Assembly (NCBI GenBank): GCA_013397455.1
Contig: VYZB01000055.1
Span: 2,210,072 to 2,274,071, forward strand
DNA from: Crotophaga sulcirostris
Lineage: Eukaryota > Chordata > Aves > Cuculiformes > Crotophagidae
Direction of reading: 5' to 3'
Length of the DNA: 64,000 bases
The translations under genes and the position numbers were made by a program. The notes under the pieces were generated by a model, which did no database searches, was not told the DNA's origin, and was given only the letters and a program-made list of their open reading frames with translations. This document shows positions 14,201-25,138 of this stretch, in pieces; positions within the stretch are counted from its first letter, which is position 1, and every line of letters starts with the position of its first letter.

Positions 14201-15013
14201 CTTGCCAGGCAATAAAATACTTCCCCATCTTCCCTCCATCCCTCTTTGTCATTACCCCTTTCCATGGACAGCTTATCATTAAGCTTTTTTACATAAATAT
14301 AATTACCAAGTCAAATCAAAACAGGATGGTAATGGAAATCTGTGGAATCCTTGTAAATGCAGTATGACAGCTTATATTTTACGACATAAACTAATTTAAA
14401 CATGCTTATTTTGTTTCTAGAACAGCATTTGAACTGGAAATAAAATATTTCATGGACATCAACAGGGACAAAATGGGAAACAATCTATCACATCACCAAC
14501 CGAGAGAAACATTATGTGTATCCAGCAATGCAGACAAACTCAAACTGGGTGGGGTGCAAAGCTACGATTTTGTTCACTCATGAGAAACCTCTACAGTGAG
14601 CAGTTGATGGTCTGAGAAAAGTATGAAAAGCCAGAGACTAAAGACATGCTGCATTTTCACAGGAAAGCCCATCAAAACTGAACAGGCCATTCGAAAGCTT
14701 CCATCTTGTTTGTGACTCTAAGATGCAATTTCTCCTTGAGTCTTGGTTCTGATAGTTAGATCTCAGTAAAGAGGTTCCCAAGAGAACATTATTTCAATCA
14801 TTCAAAACAAGCTCTTTTTATATGTGACAAAATAAAAGCATGAAAGACCTGAAAAATACCATTAACATTTTTAATTAGTCCTGCTTTTCAAAAACCTGAT
14901 TTGTATCTCATATCGTACTTAGGAAATAATTTGCTGGCTACAGATGTTGTTCCAAAATTGGAAGCAGAAGTTCTTTTTATTAGGGATTTTTAATAAGGAT
15001 GAGGAAGACCCAT
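11220..15013. other. Intron, no assignable gene
   Basis: Unique-looking AT-rich sequence up to the assembly gap. A faint MIR-like box (TCTGTTTATAAAATTGG, about 12150) is too short to call. Overlapping frames on both strands at 13359-14279 lack any domain that I recognise. Confidence 0.6.
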
Positions 15014-15081
15014 NNNNNNNNNNNNNNNNNNNNNNNNNNNNNNNNNNNNNNNNNNNNNNNNNNNNNNNNNNNNNNNNNNNN
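15014..15081. other. Assembly gap (68 N)
   Basis: A run of 68 unknown bases. Both flanks are unique-looking AT-rich intron, and neither side shows a CR1 border or a microsatellite that would explain the gap. Confidence 1.
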
Positions 15082-17540
15082 AGGCAATGTAGTAATTTTC
15101 TGTCATTTCATAATGCCATAACCATCTGATAAAGACCCCAATTTTGTACACAATCTATTTCAGTTTCTCCATATGGTTTAAATGTAAGGCAAAAGGTCAA
15201 AACACAACCTTAAATATTTAAACTGGTCAATGACGGTCACACTGTCAATGAATTATCTCAAGTTTACTGTTAAATATGGATAGCCTTTGAGGTAACCTCA
15301 AGTACATGTCATGGCTTTCTAATGAGTTATTAAGTTATTAAGGTATGAAATGTTTCTGAATTTTAAGCAAGCCTAAGGAGTAGAACCCAAGTATAACAAA
15401 TTAAAAGGATGATAATTATGCAACATCTTGAGATGTACCAGACAGTCACACTATGCATATATCAAAAAATACATTAATAAACTGAACATATTAATAAAAA
15501 GCTAAGACTGAACCTTCAAGACCTCAACACTAATTGGAAAGGATTTAGACAGCACATCTAGAATAACTTCCATTAACAGTTTTGGTAAGTCACTTTTCAA
15601 CTATTTAAAACTGGAATAACTTATTCTGAAACTATACAGTTCATCTATTGTATTATCATTTGTGAAAGATCATGAAACATCATTAGACAGTTTGAGTAAT
15701 GCAGCAATTGCCTAATTGCCCCAACTTGAATCTTATTTCTGATGAACTTCAACGATAAAATCTAGAAACTAGTTCATGGTTAAAGTACCACAGTTCAATT
15801 AAAGGCCAATGATTATCATCCCTGAGATAATTTACTTTGAACTCCGAAGAATTCTTTCAAAAAGGGTGACACTTAAGCAGATTTTATTTTTAATGAAGAG
15901 GCAAGCTTTGGAGCCAAGAGGTAGCTGTTATGCCACCATTCCTAGAAGGAGCCCACGTAACCCTTCAGTGACTTTGTGATCTGCTGTGGTACCACCTTGC
16001 AGAACAGAGGGAGATATTGCAGCAGAAACAACTAACAGGCCTCCTATTTGGCAGCTGACAAGTTGCTTCTGGGTCTTCCAAGTAACAGTCACCTATCCAA
16101 AGCCTTTTTATAGAAGTGTGAGTACACAAGTGCACAACTAGAGCCCACGCATCAGGAAGCCAGACAGCCGTTAACTAAGGGACTTTGCAGAGGTAAAATT
16201 CCTGCTGAGCTGGGAGACAAACTCCTGACACACACCCTGACAGTGACGCCCAGGAACGTCTCCTGCTGGGGGTTACCCAAACAGCTACCGTAGGATGAGG
16301 CCCAAGCAATGGTAACAGTCACCTTGAAGCCTATGACATCCACTCTTTTAACTGGCCCCAGCCTGTGCTTCACGTTCTAGATGAATTTCTGTGATAGTGT
16401 GGTATCTGCACTCTCTGGGACTTTCTACTACTGCCAGCCTGGAGATAGAGAATCTCTTTCTGGGGCTTCTGCTCAGTTTTATTTTCTTCTCCTCTCCTCA
16501 AAGCAGAGCACACATTTTGGGCACACACCTGGCAACTACACAGACCATGGGTGCAGCTCAAAGCAGTTTCCAGGGAGAGGGAAGAAGGAGATTCCAGAGC
16601 AAACTCACCAGTTATATCATTAACTGTGGGAGGGAGAGAAGGAGACCCTAAAGCTGATGTCTTCCCTGAAAGTTTAACCATTGGGCTCCTCTGACTGGAA
16701 TGCGTGTGTCACAGCTCTCCTGTTCGAAGTGTTCAGATTTGAACAAAAAAGCCCATCTTGCTGTAAGAGTAGCCACGAGGCTACCTTTAGTCGCTCTTAC
16801 TTTCTGTGATGGCATAAACCAAGCACATCATTGAATTTGGGAACCCCTGGAGTACAGCGTTTCCTGGGACTTAGGAAACTTGGAGTCCAGACACTGATTT
16901 GAGTACAAAAAAAAAAAGTAAGTATTGGAGCTGGATTTTCCATAACTCATGGAGGTGTCCTAAATAGCAAATTATATGCTATTTAGGGGCACAGAGAAGG
17001 TGGTGAGGGAAAGGAAGAAAGAATGCACATCTTTCTCAAAGTGCAAGTGTTCTTCAATGAGGGAAAACTGTTTAACTCCAATGATTATCTACAGTTTATT
17101 GTTGATACAATCTGTCAAACAAAGGGTAAGTAATCAGTGCTCTTTTAAATCAAAAATTTATCATGATCAAAGCTATTCATTATACCTTTTTGTGTTGTTT
17201 ATAAATGGAGTAGGCTTAACTGTATTCTGCAAAATACAATACCATCAAATATAATTTTTGAAATGAGTATCTACCAAGTTCAGCAGAGTGTCTGTATCTG
17301 TAACTACAAGAACTTTACCCACTCATACAAAATATCCGTTACACGAGAACACAATAATACCCTTAGGAATGACACAGTTGGTAATATCTGACTGATGTCA
17401 TTCTTGTAATAAACTGAGTGCTTTTTTCAAAGCTGCAATGTCCTCTTCTTTATAAATCTGGTAAGAAACAACAACAGTCTCAGAATGATTGTGAATATCC
17501 TGAAACACCTCATGTCATTTCAGAAGATGGAAGTATCCTA
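15082..17540. other. Intron, repeat-free
   Basis: No transposon text seen. 15540-15870 is dense in TAATT, GATAA and CAATTA words and free of repeats, so it is a possible regulatory element, but nothing in the sequence proves it. 16150-16680 is less AT-rich and holds several chance frames. Confidence 0.55.
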
Positions 17541-17790
17541 GAGTCACAGAATGGTTTGGGTTGGAAGGGACCCTAAAGCCCATCCAGTTCCAACCCCCTG
17601 CCATGGGCAAGGACACCTCCCACTGGATCAGGGGGCTCAAAGCCCCATCCAACCTGGTCTTGAACACCTCCAAGGATGGGGCAGCCACCACTTCTCTGGG
17701 TAACCTGTGCCAGGGCCTCCCCACCCTCCCAGTAAAACATTTCTTCTTAATATCTAATCTAAAGCTCTCCTCTTTTCGCCTAAAATTAAG
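17541..17790 (-). repeat. CR1 LINE 3' end fragment, minus strand
   Basis: A short CR1 3' fragment in the same orientation as VTI1A. Its 3' end starts at 17541 (GAGTCACAGAATGGTTTGGG), followed by the reverse complement of the AACTGGATGGGCTTTAGGG-type tail and of the segment coding LPREVVAAPSLEVFKTRLDG (minus strand, about 17712-17630). The 5' truncation lies near 17790, where similarity fades after TCTCCTCTTTT. It shares the GGCCCTGGC-type text with 24320-24766 and 54022-54260, suggesting one subfamily. Confidence 0.93.
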
Positions 17791-19152
17791 GAGAACACTG
17801 TTACAGGAACATATTATAGAGAGTTAGGACATCACATTTCCCAGTGAGCACTTGATAAAGTGAAAGTGCTTACATATGGGAGAGTCAGGGTGGAAAAGAA
17901 CAGCACCTTGTTGTGATGGTATTGCTCTGGGGCAAGAGTTCTGTCATGGGGTGCATTCAGACCTTTGTATTTGTTTATAAGCAACAACCCTGTCAAGCCA
18001 ATAGTAGAAGTCGCCCTTGATTCAATGAAATCAACATTAAGGTGCAGTATCACAGATCCAGCTCTTCCCTTTAACCCCCCTGCAACACAAGATGTGTTAC
18101 AAATCTGCTACAGGAATCACTTCATCCAACATAGATACGCAGAAGTCTCAAGGGTGGAAAGTGGCAGCTGTTCAACACATTCACTCATAGAAACATCGCT
18201 CCCCATCAGCATTTGTTTGGCTATTGTTACACACTTATGTTAGCAGTGAAAATGCCTTCAATATTTGTTTGATTTTCAGAAACAATTCTGTAACATTTTT
18301 TGCTGCAAATAACACTTTGTGAACTGCAGATTAATGAGTAAAACAAGTGGTTAAAGATATCTTTTAAATATCATGCCTTTCTTTACTCATTTTATAGCTC
18401 AAGAGCCATGTGTCTCTCTTTAACATGTGATTTGCAATGTAATACTCCATGAGCTTCCATATCTGTCTTGTATAATAGTTTCAAATAAAATTTGGCTCTC
18501 TGTAGATTTTAACCTTGGGAACAGGACTCTTAAAATCCTAGAGGCCAAATACCAATATCCCTATAGGATTATCATGCACATCTGCATTTCTGGAAAGATG
18601 ATATTTTTAAGGGAAAAGCTTTCAATTAAATGTTCCTCCAGAAACCATTGTTTTGCCCAGTTCTTTCTTATTGCTCCCCTCGTAAGGGGCACACCATAGG
18701 GTAAACCAATGCCGTACTACAATTTTATTTGGTACATGCCCTAAGAATAAATATTTGTAATAAGTTTTATTTTTGTTTAAATTTTTAAATTTCTAGAGTT
18801 GAGGTATAGCTGCCCTGGGAGAGTTTGTGTTATAGCAAGAGGACTGAAAACCACCTCCCTGGCATCCCTAGCTGAGGTTTGATCTCACTCTGTCATTTGC
18901 AGGCAGAAAGTTGCTCCCAACCCACTCGTATGGTGAATGAAGCTGAAAATGCCAGAATTTATTCAATCTCTTACATTTTTGCTTTTGGCCAAAGTAGTTA
19001 AGACACCGTGTAGCAGATGCTGTAGATGTAAGAGTGTTTCCACTTTAACTTCCTGTTTACAGTGCAGGACCCAAAGTTTCTTGAAAATTGCACCGTTAAG
19101 GAGGAAATTTCTCATTTTTGGTTTTGGCTAGGTGTTCTTCTACTTGCTTGGG

Positions 19153-19172
19153 TTTTTTGTTTGTTTGTTTGT
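19153..19172. repeat. (GTTT)n microsatellite
   Basis: TTTTTTG followed by repeated TTTG units, ending at GTGGTGG. Short and slightly impure. Confidence 0.85.
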
Positions 19173-19267
19173 GGTGGTTTTATATTTGAACAAATGCAGG
19201 TCAGTTATTTGAATATGCAAAAAAATAACTATACATATTTCCCTCCAGAGAAATACACCATCATTTT

Positions 19268-19320
19268 ATTTATTCGAATTATATTTATTCAAATTATATA
19301 TATTATATTATATATTTGAA
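19268..19320. repeat. AT-rich tandem duplication and TA run
   Basis: Two adjacent 15-mers, ATTTATTCGAATTAT (19268-19282) and ATTTATTCAAATTAT (19283-19297), differ at a single base. They are followed by an irregular TATAT run to about 19316. Likely replication slippage. Confidence 0.8.
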
Positions 19321-21136
19321 GCTGAAATGGCAAAGGGGTTAACAGCTAAAAACCTAGAACGAAAACTGAGAATTCTTACAAAGAATAAGGGGCTGGGCTT
19401 GTCTTGGACAGAAAATATTCTGGTTTCAACAAGACACATGAGCCCAAGAAAACTAAGCACTGACCACAGGCAGTAGATTTTTTTGTTTGTGTTTTTGCTG
19501 AACTAAGAAAGGATGTACCCAAGGGAGAGATTAACAAACTGAGGCTACTCAGTTCACAATGTTTGTTGTCCAAGTCACAGAGCAACAAAGAAAAAATGCC
19601 AGAAAGTCCAAATATTCTAAACCCCTATTGATTTTAACTTATTTCATGCTTTGCGAGCCTCGAAAAGGATAAGCTGCGAAACCAATAGACCAGGAATACT
19701 GAAAATACAGCTCCAGATGTGTGTGTACCTTTTATTAAACACTAATCTTCCTCAGCATTTTCTTTGTTATTTTCTTCCTCTTTTTTAAAAAAAGGTATGA
19801 AGAGCATAAACTTAGAAAGCGAAACTCTCTAAAACTCAACATGCTTAGTTTATGTGAATCTGGTAGGATAAGAAAACTATCTTTTGCAATAGGTCTTAAT
19901 CAAGTGTTCAGGTGTTCCCACCTCAAGACCAAGACTGCAGTCTGTGGGTTTGCAGCGTCAGTAATTAGCACAATAAATCATTGCTCCGCTCCAGCGAGAT
20001 GTTATGCCAGTACATATTATTCAGTCCTACATCAGACATAAAAAACAAGAAAAGTAAAACCAACTGAAGGGTGGGATTTTCAAAAGCATTCAGCATTGGC
20101 TGAATTTTACATGCAATGAAGTCAAAGCTAATTTAAAGCAAAAATGAAAAACCCCAAACAACCATACAGTTCTCTTGCATCATATCATGACGAGGCAGTA
20201 GTAGGCTGAACAAAAAGTCCAGCAACCAGGGTTCAAATGTTGGTATTCTCTTATAAAATCAGTTGCCATGAAGTGGAAGATAAGCGGACTACTGATCACG
20301 GAGGGCAGACCGCACAACATCTCCAAGTGCCACCTCCCTAATGGTATTAAGAACGGCATTGCTTTTGCTCTCCCAGTGTGAGGGCACTCTGGAGAGGTTA
20401 CACAACAGCTGAAATGTTCTTGTGATGTGAAACCGGGACCATGGAATGAGTATTTACCCCTTCTGATTTCATGTATTGAAGATAGCTGACAGCGTGCTTC
20501 AGTACTCAAAAAAAAGGACTTATTTTCCCATCCTAATATGTGAGTAAAATAGAAGTTCACGTGGAAGTCCTGTGGCATCACACATATGACTACCCAGTCC
20601 CACGAGGTAATGACAACATCTCCTCCAGAATGCCAATATATTCAAGAAAAAAAACTGCTACAGAAATCTGCAAAACCTAGGTATAAAGACTATGTTACAC
20701 TTACAAGAACCATGTTTCACTATAAACAGTTGTGTAATGAATCAGAAAATAAATCCAATGATAATCTCAGCTTTTAGATAGTTGCAAAGCATACGGGTCT
20801 TTTTACTTGAGTTGTAGCTAGGAGAAAGCCATTAAAAAAGAATTGTAAAGTTGTAAATGTCCTGAATGCAATAGATGTAATTTCATTTGCAGTTCTCCTA
20901 AGTATGGGGAGTAAATGAAATGCAGATCTATAAATTCAAGATCATTACAATGCTACAAAGTCTAAGGCACTCAAATCACCTTCAGATGTTGCTGCTGTTA
21001 AAAGTAACACCAACAGAAGCACAGTTGCTAATGTTAGGATGCCAAACTCAGAAGTCTAGTCTATGAAAAAAGGTTTGCCACTACAACAGTACAACTAGTT
21101 TGGCATGAGCTTCTACTAGAGTTGCAACTTAACAGC

Positions 21137-21228
21137 AAAAAAAAAAAAAAAAAAAGTGCTTTTCTTGTTAGGGATTATACTCTCCCCAAGCAAAATAGAA
21201 TATACTGGCCAAAGCTTTTTTTTTTTTT
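21137..21228. repeat. A19 and T13 homopolymers 60 bp apart
   Basis: A run of 19 A at 21137-21155 and a run of 13 T at 21216-21228 lie in inverted orientation with 60 bp between them. They can pair as a long A:T hairpin on either strand. No retrocopy body is recognisable next to either run. Confidence 0.85.
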
Positions 21229-24200
21229 CTACTTGTACAACCATGTCTATACTAGGGCTTTTGCCAACACACACATGCGGCCAAAAATCACACCTCCAAC
21301 TGACATTACTATATTGGCAAACGTTTCTAGCACTGGCCTTAAAGCAGTTACTTGTTCAATCACTGCTTCCCACAATCACCCTTTGCCCTAAAAATACTGC
21401 GTTTCTTCACAGGTAGAAAGTTGTAAGAAAATAAAATAAATCTATCAGCTTAGGTCTTGTTCAGCTGTTTCTTATATTGGGTAAGGATTTTTCTTCTGCC
21501 TTCACAAGAGTTGAACTCCTTCCCTTACAAAAACATAATAAAACATTCTTGGGGAGGGGAGTGTCAATCTTTAACCCCAGAGAAGAACAAACAAACAAAA
21601 GTTCAGGTCAGCCTTTGCTCATCTTGCAACAGGGGCAGAGAGACAGAGAAAGAACAGAATTCTCTCAATACAAATGACTGCTGTTGCCATTCTCTACATA
21701 CCAGAGTGAATGTAGTCCGTCAGCTTTAAAAGTGCTATTTCTGTTCCTATTGCTGCATCTGACTTCCCAGCTAAAGTAGATTCTTCCATAAACAAAAAGT
21801 CAAACAATTTTCACTCTCAAAGCTCACACAGAAAAGTAGTACTTTCAAGGTGACTTAATTTGTCCAAAACCAAGAGGACAGAGGAAGAAGGTAAAACCTC
21901 AGGCTGCCCTCCATGAGGAGAGAAGGATTTGCATGTGGCTTGTCTTGGTCTGAGATTACAAAAAACAACTATATGTTTTTAAGCACATTTGTTTTCAATA
22001 GTTGCAATTTTTTTTTGCCAAAAAACTTAGCAAAACAATGGCTTTAAACATTGTATGGGAAAACAGAGTCTAAAGTGTTTCATTTTACTTCTAAAGCAGC
22101 AGTACAACATTTTCTTAATATGCCCCACATCTCCAAGCCATTTTCTGTGGTTTGTCCTAAAATTTACCCTCCTCAGCCCAAACAGTAGTGTAAATGATGC
22201 ATGAAGAACCAGCTTGCTTCTGGACTGAAAACAACTGTATCCTTTTAAAATGCCATGACTACAGCATCACTAGAGAAGCCAAAACCTGTGGGGATCTAGA
22301 GACTGAACTTGCTCCTCCTTCTTCAGGTTGATATTTTTCCCAAGCTAAGGGTCAAACAAGTCATTTTGGGAAACACCATATTATTTCTGCTTGTGCTGCT
22401 TCTGTTCTATACGGGTTCAAACTGTAGAGACTTGAAGATATACAGTGGATTGGTCTGATATTAAATAAAACAAAATTTTCCCTAGGAAACTGTCAAGCAG
22501 AGCCTGCAGAGGTTAGTTGTAACAGCACCTGGATGTGGTATACTGTAAGTTTTAGGGAAATTTCCATGTCATACACTGCCTTAATACAGCACTGGCACAT
22601 GTAACCTACAAACTTCAGGTGCAGACACAGATCCCAAGGTTTGGAAATAACCACATTTAGGTTTTTGGTTTGAGCCTCTCCCTAGTAAAAATTTCTTCAC
22701 TTCTGAGCACATAATGACACTTTACAACTACAGAGCTCTGCTATGACTCCTTACAAGTTGGAAAAACCTGGACTTTTCATTGTGTAAGTAACTCCTACAA
22801 TTACCAAAGGAAAATAAGCCCCACAGCCAGCCCTTCTGAGTCAAGGGAGGCGACATCTGCACGCATTTGGAGTATCAGCATCTCCAATCCAGCTTCATGC
22901 TGCCCAGAACTCTTTCCTGTTTGGATCCAAACGTAAAGACACCTTTTATCAAGTGCAAAGGATGTCTTTTGATTTCATCCACAGCGATGTAAGGTAAGGA
23001 CTGCTTGACAACACCCAGAGGAGTCGGTGCACACAGCCTGCGGGTACTCAGGGCTACTCAGGTTCCCCTACACTCTTTCTTCAGCCCTGGGTTTCTCTCA
23101 AGTACTTGCTGCCAGCTGCACTGAACTGCATATAGAACAATATGCAATACACAGACATCATTAGAGAAGTGTTATTTTTCTTATTACAGAAAAATTGAGA
23201 ACTTTCACAATATCTTGAAACACTGCTCAGAAATTACCTCTCCAGCTTAGCATCCGTTCCCTCTTTAGGAACAAAACAACCCCAGCAATTACAGGAAAAA
23301 GCCAAACTGACATAACTAAACCAAGAAAGCCTTTTATCTATTCACCTCACAAGGTTTTGTTTGGTGTGTGTTTTTTGTTGTTTTGTTTTTTTTTTAAAAA
23401 ACCCTACTTCTTAAAGGCTTGGAAAAAAGCATTAGGTGCTCTTTCAACGCAGAACATTTGCGACCTTGTTCAACTTCTTCAATATATTTCTTAGGAATGT
23501 TTGCTGTATTAATGGACTCAGCCCAAGAAGTAGTAATATTGAGCTTTTTAATAGCTTTACACAATTAAATCCTAATGCTTCAATCATTAACAATAATGCT
23601 GAATACCATGCTTTGGAGCACAATGTAAGCAATGTATTAAGAACAAATGCTTCACCAGGTTCGTACCTTTTAATTTTTTGTAAGTAGTTCAGAATAAGAA
23701 GTCTAAAAATAAATAGCATTTATTGTTAGTGGAGAAACTGCTACAGTAAAGAGCAGCAAACAACTGGTAGCCACAATTATAACCTCCACTCTGATAGCCT
23801 TCACAGAGCCTTTGCTGTTGCTGTCTATGTAAGCAGAGCAGAGCTGTCTGCTTCAGGGTGAGAGTTTTCTTGGAAATGTTTACTATAATGAGAGAATTTT
23901 CTGTTCTTTTTCTTTTAATCACAACATTGTCCAGTTCTGAGACCTGAACTGATGCAAAAAAGAAAAAATTCCAGATGACATTTCAAGGAATTTAATAATC
24001 AGATGCTGCATTACACTGCCTGGGAGTGTGCTTCACATTATATTAAAATTATTGGCACTCAGTCATCTGATGGCAAAATGAGCTGACACCATGCTTGGTT
24101 ACAGCTGTTGCCACAACAGTAGTTATTTGGCAAGTGATGTGAAAGAGGACAAAGTGCTATTGTGAGCTCACACCAAGCTTTTACACGTTACGCCTCTAAT

Positions 24201-24319
24201 TCATAAAGAAGAAGAAAGAAAAGAAAGGCCATATTATTTTTCAGGGCAACCACATTGTGATTCTCAGTGAAGGTGTTTCTCAAAAGATATCAAAACCACC
24301 TCAAACTGACTATGAGAAC

Positions 24320-24766
24320 CACAGAAAGTCTTGCACCTGGGTCAGGGCAATCCCAAGCACAAATCCAGGCTGGGCATAGGATGGATTGAGAGTAACCCTG
24401 AGGAAACAGACTTGGGGGTGTTGGTGGATGAGAAGCTCAACATGAGCTGGCAACGTGCACTCACAGCCCAGAAAGTCAACTGTACCCTGGGCTGCATCCA
24501 AAGAAGTGTGGCCAGAAGGGCAAGGGAGATGATTCTGCCCTTCCGCTCTGCTCTCATGAGATCTCACGTGGAGTACCATCGTGAGGGTGGGGAGGCCCTG
24601 GCCCAGGTTGACCAGAGAAGCTGTGGCTGCTCCATCCCTGGAGCTGTTCAAGGCCAGGTTGGGTGAGCAAACCTATCCAGTGGGAGGTGTCCCTGCCCAT
24701 GGCAAGGGAGTGGAACTGGATAAACTTTAAGATCCCTTCCAACCCAAACCATTCTATGATTGTATG
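24320..24766 (+). repeat. CR1 LINE fragment with internal deletion, plus strand
   Basis: A CR1 copy reading on the plus strand. The first part (24320-24578) covers the region coding [20 protein letters not shown] and the [20 protein letters not shown] segment, up to GTGGAGTACC. At about 24577-24582 it jumps directly to GTGAGGGTGGGGAGGCCCTG. In an intact CR1 that sequence lies a few hundred bases further 3', past the [10 protein letters not shown] and Arg-rich coding part that is present in 4849-5338 and 10771-11219. The 3' end is normal (ACCATTCTATGATTGTATG, to 24766). Either one copy lost its middle or two truncated copies sit head-to-tail. It lies antisense to VTI1A. Confidence 0.94.
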
Positions 24767-25116
24767 GACAGGAAATAAAAGACTCCTGCAAGAAATGCGA
24801 CTCAAACTTTGGGAAGGTAAGATGAAGTAAGCCAGAAAAAAGAAGGGCAAATAGTTCTTGGAAAGCAAATTGGCCCTTTGTCTCTCAAAGGAGCAGCAGA
24901 TCTTCTCGTCTGAAACTTTGTGGGAAGCACCAAGAGCAGATCACACTCTGAAGAAGGCCAGTTGTGCTCCCAAGGGACTGTCACAGGTTGGCTGCTCTTG
25001 AAAATCAGGTCTTTGTGGGAGTGGTGAGCAGACACAGCTTTTAGTCTGCCTCCTTTGTGGGTCTATCCACATTACAGAAGGAAGGGTTTTATCTTTGGCT
25101 AAAATATTTGCATCTC

Positions 25117-25138
25117 TTTTTTTTTTTTTTTTTTTTTT
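25117..25138. repeat. T22 homopolymer
   Basis: Twenty-two T followed by CTTCCCCCAG. On the plus strand this is a near-ideal polypyrimidine tract plus AG. On the minus strand it could be the poly(A) of an insertion, but no recognisable inserted sequence follows. Confidence 0.9.

Larger units (their letters stand above)
17791..24319. other. Intron with simple repeats only
   Basis: Holds the (GTTT)n run, the AT-rich duplication at 19268-19320 and the A19/T13 pair. No transposon or exon recognised. Frames such as 20180-20581 (minus, 133 codons) have no recognisable family. Confidence 0.55.

Noticed and set aside
13359..14279. Cluster of overlapping open frames on both strands
   Set aside because: The frames overlap one another in opposite directions and none shows a protein family. 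Local chance openness is a sufficient explanation.
16381..16681. Less AT-rich region with three overlapping frames
   Set aside because: No splice-bordered coding segment and no similarity that I recognise. Not a CpG island.
20180..20581. 133-codon minus-strand open frame, the longest outside CR1 in the lower half
   Set aside because: No recognisable domain, no splice borders, and composition like flanking intron. It is expected by chance in 64 kb over six frames.
21137..21228. A19/T13 pair as a microRNA or retrocopy mark
   Set aside because: The stem would be pure A:T, and no transcript-like body or target-site duplication is visible.
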